DNA of 64,000 nt from contig JAEUWP010000470.1 in NCBI GenBank assembly GCA_018524725.1, positions 714,172 to 778,171 on the forward strand, read 5' to 3'. Positions 12,509 to 22,760 of this stretch are shown one piece after another. Under the pieces are notes generated by a model, which saw only the letters and a list, made by a program, of their open reading frames with translations, was not told where the DNA came from and ran no database searches. Origin of the DNA: Podaxis mareebaensis. Its lineage: Eukaryota > Basidiomycota > Agaricomycetes > Agaricales > Agaricaceae. The position numbers were made by a program, and so were the translations under genes. How positions within the stretch are numbered: the stretch's first letter is position 1; the number at the start of each line of letters is the position of its first letter.

Positions 12509-13366
12509 TCAAGAGTGAATGCCCGCTGCTGCTTCGACGCGTAAGACTTCTTCCCGGAGGGCGTCTCGGCCTTCCTCGAGCCAGCGACAATATTCAACTG
12601 CACGGAACAAGACCCCGCTCTTGCCCTTGCTTTGACCTTTCCCGCGACTGCCACTCCCTTTGGGCCGGCCCCGCGTGGGCATAGCGAGTGCTGGAGCAGA
12701 GCCAGAGGGCGCGAGGAGGGTTATCAACTGAGCATACCCATCCCGAATGGCATTACGTCGTTTCTGTTCCGACATGATGTGATTGAGTCGTTTCTGAGGG
12801 GTCGATAACAGGGGTTTCGATCGTGATACTGAGGAGGTAGTGCCGCCATTCTGACGCGATTGGGTGTCTGTCATGGCGGAGGAGAAGGATGAAGAGGAGG
12901 AGGGGATGATAGGAGATTCGGATGTTGCGCTGTGCGCTTGGTTGGCATCAGTAAAATCAAGGTGATCTTCTAGAGGAAGTGTTGAGGAATGGTGTGTGCC
13001 GCGCGAAGATCCATTGCGGGTGCTGAGCTTGAGGCGCGTAGAAGTGGATGGCTCAGGGGTGGTGTTGAGATGGGGATTGGAATACGGCGCAAGGGAGTTA
13101 GAGACACTGGGGGCATGATCAGCGTAGGAAATGGGGTCGTAAGATTGTGGTTCTTGGGTGGTGAGGTCAGCGGGATTAAAATCCCAGCCGAGGTCGTTGA
13201 AGTTGTCGAGGAAACCAAAGATATCATTTGTTTCTGCGGAAGAAAAGAGCTCTGCAGACGAGGGGAGAGGAGGGGGGTTTGGAAAGAGGTTGGAGAGGTT
13301 TGGGTTGAAGGAGGGGAACTCAAAGTCGGCAAAGGAGGGCGGAGGGGGGATCGGCGAGGTGGACAT
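12509..13366 (-). CDS. Basic helix-loop-helix transcription factor
   Basis: This is a nuclear DNA-binding regulator of about 285 residues in one exon. The first 190 residues are Pro/Ser/Asp-rich, as in activation domains. The bHLH domain starts near residue 200: the basic part and helix 1 are KRLNHIMSEQKRRNAIRDGY with the His-Glu-Arg pattern that contacts E-boxes (H, E, R spaced 4 and 3-4). A Gly/Lys-rich loop (RGRPKGSGSRGKGQSKGKS) precedes helix 2, VLFRAVEYCRWLEEGRDAL. The loop is unusually long and basic. I prefer Met 13366 (MSTSPIPPPPSF) over an upstream in-frame Met at 13390, because the former starts the conserved-looking Pro-rich segment. Target genes are unknown. It faces a Zn2Cys6 gene across 189 bp. 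Confidence 0.85.
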   Translation of the reverse strand: MSTSPIPPPPSFADFEFPSFNPNLSNLFPNPPPLPSSAELFSSAETNDIFGFLDNFNDLGWDFNPADLTTQEPQSYDPISYADHAPSVSNSLAPYSNPHLNTTPEPSTSTRLKLSTRNGSSRGTHHSSTLPLEDHLDFTDANQAHSATSESPIIPSSSSSFSSAMTDTQSRQNGGTTSSVSRSKPLLSTPQKRLNHIMSEQKRRNAIRDGYAQLITLLAPSGSAPALAMPTRGRPKGSGSRGKGQSKGKSGVLFRAVEYCRWLEEGRDALREEVLRVEAAAGIHS

Positions 13367-13555
13367 GACGAGGGCTGTGTGGGGAAGCAAACTCGAAGTG
13401 CAGAACTGGCATTAAACTGCAATATGCACCGGGAGTCGGGGATGGGAGTAGCCGATAGATGAGGTAAGCCGTGATGTGGTGTTGACCGCCCGACGAGCCC
13501 CGTGTTTCGCCCGTCTGTCCTCCAGCCCGCCGTTGGAAGAGCCCTGTCCGCCCAC
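13367..13555. promoter_or_regulatory. Divergent promoter between two transcription-factor genes
   Basis: The bHLH gene (minus) and the Zn2Cys6 gene (plus) start 189 bp apart. The short shared spacer makes coordinated or mutual regulation possible. No E-box of perfect CACGTG type was seen in it. Confidence 0.45.
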
Positions 13556-14379
13556 ATGTCGGCCATCCCCACTGACGAACCGGCCCAGGACCCTCAGTCG
13601 TCCCTCGACACTCAGCAACTCCAGCAGCTCCAACAGGCCCAGCAGCACCCGCACCAGCCGCAGGACGTCCACGTCCAGCCCCAGCCCATCCAGACGGCAG
13701 CGCAACCCAATCCCGCCGAGTCTACTCGGAAGCGTAATCCATCTTTTTCTTCTTCCAGTCTCCGGTTCCTGATCTCCCTCTCCTATTAGCCAAGGCCCCC
13801 TCCGTCCGTAGAGCCTGTGTTGCATGCCACACCGGAAAAACAAGATGTAGCGAGGTCCTCCCCTGCCAGGTATCCCCTTTCCGCCCCCATCGCCCTTCCT
13901 CTCACTCATTATCTCCTCAGAGCTGCCTCAAACGTGGTCTCGGTGCTTCCTGCGCCTATCCCGATCCCGATGCCCAGGATCACCACACTCAACATCACAC
14001 CCCAGGTAATTTTTCTCCTCCCACCCTTTCCGTCTCACTGTCTCACCTCCTCTCCTCTCCGATAGCACCCAATCCCGTGCAGTTCGCTCCCCCACCCATG
14101 TACGCTACCTTGCAGGGCACTCCAAACCTCAATCATCAGCAGTACTACGACTACAGCGGCGCCTTCACGGGCGCTTCCAGCTCAACCTTCCGGCCAAACA
14201 AACGGCCTCGCAATCTCACCGAAGAAGAGGCCGCCGCCATCACCCGCAACTTCAGCCGCGGTGATTTCTATGTTGGCAACAGCGCCCCAGTCCGCATTGA
14301 CCCTCGCCTCCCGGTCCGCCTCACTCTCGGTGAGGGTGATCATGTGCACTTCACCGTTGGCGAGGCCCTCGTACCATGA
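13556..14379 (+). CDS. Short Zn2Cys6 binuclear-cluster protein
   Basis: Fungal Zn2Cys6 proteins bind DNA through six cysteines holding two zinc ions. Here exons 2 and 3 together read CVACHTGKTRCSEVLPC, then QSCLKRGLGASC, giving exactly C-x2-C-x6-C-x5-C-x2-C-x8-C. Exons 13556-13733, 13790-13869, 13921-14005 and 14066-14379 sum to 657 nt (218 residues), in frame throughout. The N-terminus is Gln/Pro-rich (QQLQQLQQAQQHPHQPQ). The C-terminus has KRPRNLTEEEAAAITRNFSRGDFYVG. There is no fungal-specific middle homology region, so it is much smaller than classic family members. An in-frame Met at 13502 would add 18 residues. Targets unknown. Confidence 0.85.
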
Positions 14380-14855
14380 CCATCGTTGCCGTCTCTTCAT
14401 AAACTCTCTGCCCCTTTTACATCCAATTCATCTTATAGTGCCCTTGTTTCCTTTTTTCGTGCCTTTCCTGTTTCAGGTCTATGCAGTTCTTGGTTCCCCT
14501 AGTCTGGGTTGTGTTCCTCGTGTACAAGTATACGTATATATATATACCGCGAACGTGTCTCCCTGCGCAACGGACTATGTAAGAGTATGGTGCTTCCCTA
14601 CTCCCCGCATTGACCGAACAAAAGACGGATGTCCCGTTCGGCAACGGAACATCAACGGAACCACTTCCAGGATTTCCTGCCTCACCGCCGTCCGTTGATT
14701 TCCCTGTCCTTAGCCTCCGGGTGTCCATAGATTTCAAATTCGACCCAAAATTCCGATTCAATTCAACTTGAGACTCGGGTTATGTACTTCAAAATGGGAC
14801 TAATTATATTACAAGACGCAGGACTTCTTCAACTTGGCGATGCCACTTGATATCA
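14380..14855. other. Convergent intergenic region
   Basis: This 476-bp region separates the 3' ends of the Zn2Cys6 and cutinase genes. It has a short TA run at about 14533-14545 but no gene that I can support. Confidence 0.35.
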
Positions 14856-15585
14856 TTACGCAACATGGGCAACAACAAAGTCTGCGGCTTCATCGACGTC
14901 CTATGAGATTGATCCAATTAATGCGATAAAAACTTGAGAATGACAAGGATAATACATACAGAGCCGTAGGTCAGGTGAGGTGCGAGAACGATGGGTTGAC
15001 CAAGACAGATGAGATCACCGATGTTGCAAAAGATCAACTTGCGACTGTTGATAACACCGGGGTAGGCGTCAAACTGGTCTGGGTCACCAAACGTCACAGC
15101 AGCAGCAACGCGGCCTTGGACACTGCTCGAAAGCTGTGCAGCAGCTTTATGGGTGACCTGAGCACCTTGCCTACATGAACCCAGTTTTTAATAAGATATG
15201 CAGATAACATGAGTTGCTGTGCTACTTACGAGTATCCGGAAATGACAATCTTGGCATTTGGGCATCGGCTCGCGGTAGTAGTAACCGAGTTTGCCATAGT
15301 CCTAGCACCACCCTCGTCACCACCAGCGAGGTACCCGCCAACAGTAGCGGGATAATCTACACCCTCGAAAGTGAGCGACATTCCACGGACTCTCAGCTTG
15401 GCGCCGAGGGACAAGGAGAAGCCGGGCCCAACGACTGTGCCCAGTGTTGGGACTTCAGTCGTACCACGAGCAAAGTAGACATAGACATCTGAGCAAGCTT
15501 GACGCTCATTCAGTTCTGCAGTGGGCGCTGCAAAAGCTGAGACTGCGAAGAGGGCGAGAGAGAGAAGAGAGGACTTGGAGAACAT
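14856..15585 (-). CDS. Secreted cutinase (carbohydrate esterase family 5)
   Basis: Cutinases hydrolyse ester bonds of plant cutin and are secreted. The first residues form a signal peptide (MFSKSSLLSLALFAVSAFAAP), followed by a short pro-part ending NERQ. The body starts CSDVYVYFARGTTEVPTLG. The nucleophile elbow is GYSQG, split by an intron inside the Ser codon. The Asp lies in FCNIGDLICLG and the His in LAPHLTYG, so the catalytic triad is complete. Exons 15585-15230, 15170-14960 and 14900-14856 add to 612 nt (203 residues), a normal family length. Met 15585 is preferred over Met 15627 because it begins the signal peptide. A TATA-like box lies 71-78 nt upstream. Confidence 0.95.
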
Positions 15586-16344
15586 TTTGTGGGATTCTTT
15601 GGGTGATTGGACTAGGGTTGTTTCCAACTGGTGAAACCCTGGCGTAATGTTGTTGCTTTTATACGCAGAGAATATCCAAGCGAATGTCCATAGAGGGGAC
15701 CATAGGAACGGTCATGCTCTTGGTTGGAGGCTTACTTTGAAGCGGATGCAATTTCACAGGGACGGCAGAAGCTGTAAAGCGAACAGCCAACGGGTGCAAT
15801 GGAAAGACGGAACCAAAATCCACATAGCAAGTGATTGTCAGTACCAAGCCTAAGCATGTCTCCTCGTCATCGGCCCTCGAGAGTTTACGTTTTTTCTTGA
15901 AAAAGGTTGCGTCCAATCGTTGTAGAGAAAATCGCAAAGGAACTGTCGCCAAAGAGACGCTTTGGAATATGTTAAGTAAAACCTCGTATTTGACCAATGC
16001 CATTGCCAAGAGCTTTTTAGAAGACCCGAGAAATCAACGCATTTGTTCTGCATCAGCGACTCTGATCATTTCTCGATGTTGGCAAACTTCTTTTCCATCG
16101 AGAGTCAATCCAAAGATGCCAAGTCCAAGAGAACACGCATGCAAAGAAGCACGAGACAAAAAAACCACGAGGTTGATTCACAGGGTGACAGTCTAGCTAA
16201 ATCATGCAACGATCCAAGGCGGGGGTGATGCGGCGAGCAAAGGTCATTCGTTAGAGGTAGTTGCGGTTCAGAGGTCTCATGACGATGCAGGTGTAATATC
16301 AACAACTCGGTTCCCCGCGGCCCGTCTACTCCGTGTTATTTCTG
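15586..16344. promoter_or_regulatory. Cutinase upstream region
   Basis: This 759-bp spacer precedes the cutinase and follows the 3' end of the kinase-like gene. Apart from the TATA-like element near 15656-15663 I see no feature. Open frames here are short and lack family resemblance. Confidence 0.4.
15656..15663 (-). promoter_or_regulatory. TATA-like box of cutinase gene
   Basis: Read on the minus strand the sequence is TATAAAAG, a canonical TATA element, 71-78 nt before the cutinase start codon. This spacing fits a short 5' leader and an inducible secreted-enzyme gene. Confidence 0.6.
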
Positions 16345-17576
16345 CTACGTAACATGCATGACCAAAGGTGCAATGGGGGACTTGCTTAACCACTCCGTCT
16401 CTGCTGAGTACCCCTCCAGCATTAGCTTCATGCCCTCCTTGACAACCTCTTGCGTCATCTCCTTCCCTCCCCACTCAATCCTAGGTGTCAATGTCACCAG
16501 ATGTGCACCCAGCTGCACAATTGTCCTTCTGCATATCCCTAGATCAGGTGTGATATGCGTTGTATAAGTATTGAGGAAATCGTCTAGCAGGATTTTTGCA
16601 GTGTCATTGCAGATGTCAGTATTGAACCGCATGAGGAGGACCAGCTCTGCGCAGAACTGTCCTAACTCTACACCCAGGAGACCTGGCTTACAGAGTTCCC
16701 AGTCAATGACCCGGATCTGTGTTACATCACCGGCATCATCAAAGCTGAGCATAAGGTTTCCGGGCCAGAAATCGCCCATTACAAGCTGCGTAACTAGTTA
16801 GTTACCCACTCTGAAACTGAGGAACGACAAACAACCTACCGCCCCTGTAGCATCTTTCATAGCACCACGCGTCTCCTCGCAGATCTGACTCAAGGCATTG
16901 GCCTCCTCGCCGCTGAGCTTGACGTCTGGATCTCGCAGTTTCTCCAAACCCTCTTCAAACGTCGGTAGAACCTGCCCATAAAAGACCCAGCCTGAGGCGA
17001 TCTTGGCCGGATGATTCCCTTCAAAAAACTCGCATACATCGGCATTGATTCTACCCCACGTGTGGAGCTTCCCAAGGAAATCTCCTACTTCCTTTCCTAT
17101 CCGATGAGCGGTTTCAACGGAGCATCGGCCCTGCTGCATAAACTCCTTCAATGACACGGAGGTTGATCCACAATCCTCCATGATGATTACATGTTCCTTC
17201 GCGTCGTAATGGTAGACAGTGGGCACCGTGACAAACGCATTTGGAGGTGACCATTCCCTGATCCTTCTCAGAGCCTCGACCTCGAAATACTATGGTCTTC
17301 GTCAGCAGGAAGAAAGGATTGAATATTGTAACTTTTTACCTGTCGTCCGATATCAAGAGGGATATGGGTTAAAGCCTTGACATAGGGCCGAGAATGTTTG
17401 AGAATTACGGTTTCGTGCCCCTCGTAAGGTTGACGAAGATGCAGCCTGAAAGCGTAGTTTCCTAATCCACCAGATAATGCTTCTGCCCTGGTGCAAGCGT
17501 ACGGGGTATTGTCGACATAACCCTCCACTCCAGCTTCTGTAGTCAGGTCGAAAGCGCTGGCGTTGGTTGCAGCCAT
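16345..17576 (-). CDS. Aminoglycoside-phosphotransferase-like (APH/choline-kinase fold) protein
   Basis: Members phosphorylate small molecules with ATP; fungal members often lack a known substrate. The glycine-loop region is ALSGGLGNYAFRLHL (residues about 40-54), a Lys in VILKHSRPYVK fits the ATP-binding lysine, and the hinge is HVIIMEDCGS. The catalytic (Brenner) motif reads VMGDFWPGNLML: Asp and Asn are present, but the usual His before the Asp region is Met. The metal-binding motif is VIDWELCKPG. At least four exons. Start at 17576 (MAATNASAFDL) or at 17594, both in frame. The stop is at 16345. The substrate cannot be predicted; nearby genes give no pathway hint. Confidence 0.8.
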
Positions 17577-17816
17577 GGGGGTTGGAGAACCCAAAATTCA
17601 GAAGGACTCTTATATGCCAAAGATAGATCGGAACCGATGATTAAGATCTTCTGGATGCTGGCAGTCAGAAATGAGCGAGTCATTCTGACCGAGGACTTGG
17701 TTCGTGTTGCACTCACTTCGGACCCGTCGTACATTTCCTACATTCCCGGAGGGAAAATTACAATGGAGCGGATGTGGTAACATAATAGATGAACAGATTT
17801 CTACTCGTATGCCGTA

Positions 17817-19126
17817 CTATAGGTGCCAGAAACCTTTCTTTTTCTTCTTTTCCTGTTGCTTATCACTCTTCTTGCCCCGAGGTTCTTCCGTCTGAGTCGG
17901 CGGTGGTATGCGGTCCTCGGGTTTGGGTAAGAGGACGGGTCCGTAGATGTCACCAGCGTCCCATGCCATCGGTATGAGGGCGACTGGTAAGACCCATGTC
18001 GCCGTTAAAACAACTCCATTCCCTAGTGGATCGTGGCGTGAGCAAAATAAATCGTGTCCACGGATAGCCACTTACCTTTATCGTGACTCTTTATCCTGCT
18101 CCAGCTCCAAGCAATGAAAACTCCAATGAATCCAACGACAGGTCCCAGCCTCTGCATCATCGCGAGGGCTGGCCTGAACTGAGCCGGAACAAGCATTTTG
18201 GGTACTTTGTTCAACAGGCCTTTCAAAGCACTCGTCACCATGGCCGCTTGAGCCGCGGCCTTGAGGGATACAGAGTCGAGTGAGGCCATAGCAGCTGGGG
18301 GAAGATACAGCCGGTATCCCCACCAAGTAGTATATACGGACATTTGTGTCGTCGAGGGCATCCATTCAACATCCTCGCTTGATTGCACTGGAACGGGAGA
18401 GCTAGGTGCACTTGAAGCATCTGCGATAGAAACCGATTCTGCCAGTTCAACTTGGGGATCGTCGAGGGGCTCGAGAGGTGTGTATACCATCAACCCATCT
18501 TCTGCGTGTCCAGTAGAGGCCGATGATTGTTGGACACCATCTACGTCTTTCTCCTTGCCTTTCCGCCGCATCTTCGATAGTATACTCCATACACTTTGTT
18601 GCTCCGCTTTTTCCTTCCCAAGTTCCTCTTCGTCTCCGTTCATAATCTCCTCCGAAGATAACATCTGTACCAAGTCTTGATCAACGCCCGGAGGTACCGG
18701 TGGCCCAATGGAACCGTCCTCTGCCTTCAGAACCTGAGCAGCAGGCGCATCTGCTGCTTGCCGTAGAGTCGCCGAGGCTCCAGAAAACGGGAGGGACTCA
18801 AGAAGCTCCCTAATCTTCTGAGCAAATGTCAAAGGCTCTGGCCTATCTGGCTCCATAGCTGCAGGCACCTCCGTCGACACAACAGACTCGGAGAGTTTGG
18901 CGATAGCCTCTTCTCCAGAAGGTGTCCTAGACGGAGGCTCGAATTTTGTCTGGTTCCAGCCGTTCTTGCTGTCGATGACGAGCTTGTCGATTTCCCATGA
19001 GGGTGGTGGAAAGATGATTTTAGAATTGCGTCGTCGGGATGTGATCGTATCGGCGAGCGATTTCATCCGGGTGAGAGCAGCAATTTTTGTAGTTGGGAAC
19101 CGACTTGATTTCTGAGGGGAGTCCAT
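17817..19126 (-). CDS. Conserved fungal-type protein with two C-terminal membrane segments
   Basis: I do not recognise the family. Two exons (19126-18076 and 18022-17817) give 1,257 nt, 418 residues. The N-terminal two thirds are polar, Ser/Glu/Asp-rich and look disordered. Then comes a compact part (WWGYRLYLPPAAMASL) and hydrophobic segments near residues 325-345 (GPVVGFIGVFIAWSWSRI) and 352-375 (GVVLTATWVLPVALIPMAW). The second exon begins inside that region and ends in a basic Lys-rich tail (KKSDKQQEKKKKKGF). Both termini would lie on the same side of a membrane if the two segments are a hairpin. Function unknown. Confidence 0.8.
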
Positions 19127-19281
19127 ATTTCGGGTGGAATTAGACGATAGAGGAAAAGAAAGCTGGTTGGAGCGCGATGGGGGTACATTATGTTTTGACA
19201 GGGATGGTCATGTTATGAGCCAAGAATACCCATGGTCACATATCTGATAACCTACAATAAGAACAATATCTTTATCTCTAT

Positions 19282-21012
19282 CTAATCGTCATTGACCTCC
19301 CCAGACTCTCGCCATATATCCCACCCAATAGAATGCCCACAACCAGGCGCGTGATGTTCGCTTCTTTTAGGCCCAGCAAGACACAATATAGGCGCAGTAT
19401 CGCTGGATACCACAAAAGCATCGTCATCATCTGCGTCCACGTCCCACAATCCCTCCACACCAAGATTTCCATCGTTCTGGGGGTCCTCGGCATTCTCGGC
19501 GAAGCGTAAGAGGCGAACGCCATTTCGTGAACTCGTCCTCATCCTTGCGCGGGTGACTGCAAGTTGTGCAATTCCTTCAGCCCATCCTGTTTCAAACTCT
19601 GCACGAATGACCGAGTGCCTAGAGGGTTCAATTTCTAGTACAGTGGTTGTCGACAATGTTTGAAGCTTCGGTACGAAAGGTAGAATCCGCATTCTGGGTA
19701 GAGGTAGTCTGGGCATGTTGAGGTCTCTGCCAGAGAGGGGTTGGGCTGAGCCGTTGGAAGGGCGATCACGAAGTGATATTGTCGCAGTCGCCAAACCTCT
19801 TCTGCCCGGTCTCTGCCGTCGAGGTTCCGCTCTTACAGGGCTAATGACCATCTGAGCAGGTCCACCATCACTGCCCAGGGTCTGGTTGTCCTCGATCAGT
19901 CTTTCCTCTAACCATGCCTTCAGCTCTTTCTCCCGATCTCGTGCACGCTTTACTCCCACAAGTGCGCATCGCTTTCCAAGTGCTGCCCATTCTCCCTGGC
20001 GAAGCTCCGCTCGTAGACCCGCACACCTGTCTATGATCAGGTGCTTGAGGTTTCGAAATCGTGCAAGAACCATGTCGAGCTCTCCTTCTATGACGCCGCA
20101 CGTAGACAAGTCTAGAAAGCCGAGGTCGGGCACAACGGGCGATGTGTCTGGAGAGTGGTATGCGTCCGTCCGACCTGGTGACATGCACAAAGCCCTTGCT
20201 ACGGGTCTTGATGGTATTCGTAGGCGGAGCGCTTTCACAGAATGGGCGATGGACGGGGAATGAATCAGGACGGATAGGTGGGGGTCTAGGAGAAAGAATA
20301 CAATAGGTTGGGCAAAAGACTGTTTCTGAGGAATGTCATAGCTTGTGTCTTGGGGGTCCTGGATGATAGAAATCGCTGGGATTTTCTGGGGTGGCCATTT
20401 GGCCAATGCCAAAAGAGTTGAGTCAAAGTAGACACCCTGCGCATGGTCAGCCCAATTTCCCCACTCAAGCCCTCAAGATCACACCTTGTGGAACTGGTAG
20501 TAGGAAGCTTTTTTCACGCTGTACGTTCACATCAACGTTTGGAAAGGGGCAAAGAGAAAAAGAGAGACGCACTAAGGCTTAAACCTGAGCGACAGCCGGT
20601 TTAGCGCACCAATTGGATTCTCGAATAACTGTTCCAGGTGTTCTGGTGAAAAATTACTTGGGCCGATCCTCACGTCGAGGCAATTCAGGTTGGGAAGTAA
20701 ACGGATGATATTGATAATCACGTCTGCGTCCGCCGTCCAGGTCTCCACTGAAAATTCCTTTACCCAGGACGTGCATGGATTTAGCGAAGCATCTGAGGTA
20801 GAGGTGGTGTCCAGCGCTCTGCGCAGGCGCAAATACAGGGCGACGGCTTGTCGAGGATGCCTAATTCGGATTGAGTGGAAGAGCAGCTGGATGGGGATGG
20901 GTGCAGAGGGCAGAGCGCGAGATAATGAGAGCACAACTTGGGTCCAAGAGGAGGAGTCCAGTTGTTCTATAATCGCTGTGTACAACTCCCCAGGAAGCGT
21001 CGCCAGAGACAT
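19282..21012 (-). CDS. F-box/LRR-type protein
   Basis: Starts MSLATLPGELYTAIIEQLDSSS, an F-box-like opening (LP-x-E-L-x-x-x-I-x-x-x-L) seen in large Agaricomycete families. Leucine-rich segments follow, such as LPNLNCLDVRIGPSNFSPEHL and FRNLKHLIIDRCAG. Small internal exons join the two long open frames: one of 34 nt (SVKKASYYQFHK) and one starting GVYFDSTLLALAKWPP. The C-terminal 200 residues are Arg/Ser-rich and end GEVNDD. Likely role is substrate recognition in an SCF ligase, but the SKP1-binding region is weakly conserved, so this is inference. Confidence 0.75.
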
Positions 21013-21135
21013 TGGGAGATGACGGTTCGCTTAGAAGGGCCAGGGTCCTGTTTGTTAGTATTTTACTATTCCATCCGGGTTAACCAGTCAACGAATAGCC
21101 CTATAGTACAAATAATATACAGAAACCAAGTAGAT

Positions 21136-22458
21136 CTAAGAGAACCCTGATGTCAAGTCTAAACTAGATCCTGGTGCCTGCCATGACCGTTCCACGACAG
21201 GCGGTGCTGGCGAACCGGGTTGCGACGACCATAGCGTCAATGAGCCTGGAGCTTGACCTCCAAACGCTGTCAATGGCCGACCAGCCGCATTGTTACGCTC
21301 TCTCCGATCCGGAATGGTGCCGCCCCAAACACCTCCTGTGCGCTTGGGTTGCGGCTGTTGTTGAACTGGCTGTTGTTGTGGCTGGCCCTGCTGCTGCATC
21401 GCTAGCCGTGATAGAAACTGTGCTTCGGGTGCTCGTTGTAGATGCGTCGTAGGTTCCAGGGGTACTCCTGCCCAGTACGAGTTGTCGGGTTGCGCGCGGT
21501 GGTTGGCAATAACCATCGTCCGGTGAATGTCAATTTGTCCAGCGTCAACTCTAAGTCCTTTTGTCTCCATATTCTCCTCGTCAATTTCCAGCGCCTTTCT
21601 AAGCACCTCGTTCTCTCCTTCCAATCTCCGAATTTCCCATTCTCTTTGCAACGCCCAGTCTTGCCGCCCCTTCTCCCCAATTTCGTTGTTGGCCTGTTCT
21701 TCCAGTTTCTCCATAAGCCGTTGAAGTTCTTCGATTTTTTTCGGTAGGGAAATGGGGTCGGGGCCAGAATCAGGTGGCGGAGAGGACGAAACATCGGGCT
21801 GGGGCTCTTCACCCGTCATGAGTCGTAGAAGTGATTGTAAATGATGTGAAAGTCTGTGAAGAGACTGCAGCATGTTGGCACTCGCTGTTACATCTGCCGC
21901 TAGACTCTGAGATTCGCGGGTTTGGATAAGGGTTTCATAGTGTCGGGCGAGGGTGAGTTCATGTTGTTGCGCAGCAAGCTGTGGGGGGTTCTTCTGTATA
22001 AAGTGGGTAGGAATTCGACTGGATAACGCACGGCATGGTTGCGGAATTTGGTCATAATAGTTTCCATAGTTGTTTCGTATTCCTTCAACAAGGAACTCAG
22101 CTGCTTATTCTCTTGCAGCAACGTCTGGTTCTCGATAATGATTTGTGCGTTCGAGCGCTCGAGTTCGGAGTCAAATTCCTCTATTGTTTTGAATTAGGTC
22201 CGATGAGCATGAATTAGCATGAGGACAAGGTACCCTGGGATATATCAACGTTGAACCTGCGCAAAGAAAAACCAGAGCACGATTGGTCCGCTCGGTTCTG
22301 TCAGAAAAGTCACAAGAGCTCTGCGTTATAGGATACGAAATACTCACCTTGAGAACTACTGCCTGGTTCTTTAGGGAAGTTGCGAGTTCCTGGTTGCGCG
22401 TAAGCTGCTCGCTGAGTTCTGAGACGAGTTGCCAGACGCGAATAAGTTCGGTCTCCAT
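21136..22458 (-). CDS. SIKE/FGFR1OP2-family coiled-coil protein (STRIPAK subunit type)
   Basis: In animals SIKE and FGFR1OP2, and in Sordaria SCI1, are small coiled-coil subunits of the STRIPAK phosphatase-kinase complex, which controls fungal cell fusion and fruiting-body formation. The N-terminus [19 protein letters not shown], then [27 protein letters not shown] and [12 protein letters not shown], match this family. A second coiled coil lies at about residues 190-260 ([31 protein letters not shown]). A Gln/Pro-rich tail with [17 protein letters not shown] ends in [10 protein letters not shown]. At least four exons. Assignment rests on the N-terminal 120 residues. Confidence 0.8.
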
Positions 22459-22760
22459 AGTTCGTTGGTTGGATCAGGAGACAAGGGAGGGGGGGTTGAC
22501 CGCGTTTGGGAAGACCAATGTGAAGAGGGTATTCTCAAGAATTTTCAGGGGTTATACAAAATGGGTATAATCCTTGATGGAAATGTCAATAATCATTCAC
22601 CACGGCTGCACCCGCTATTTACTGATCTATATACTGCAAGCAGAAGCAAGCACCTATAAATACGGTAGTAATAGCGCCTGGCAGCACTCGAGAATAATCA
22701 ATAATGGTACAATGTTGCAAGCGGACGTATGTAAGGTATATCATAACATAGCATATGTGA
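22459..22760. promoter_or_regulatory. Intergenic region upstream of SIKE-type gene
   Basis: This 302-bp spacer separates the RNase H1 stop from the SIKE-type start, both on the minus strand. I see no further gene or motif. Confidence 0.35.
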
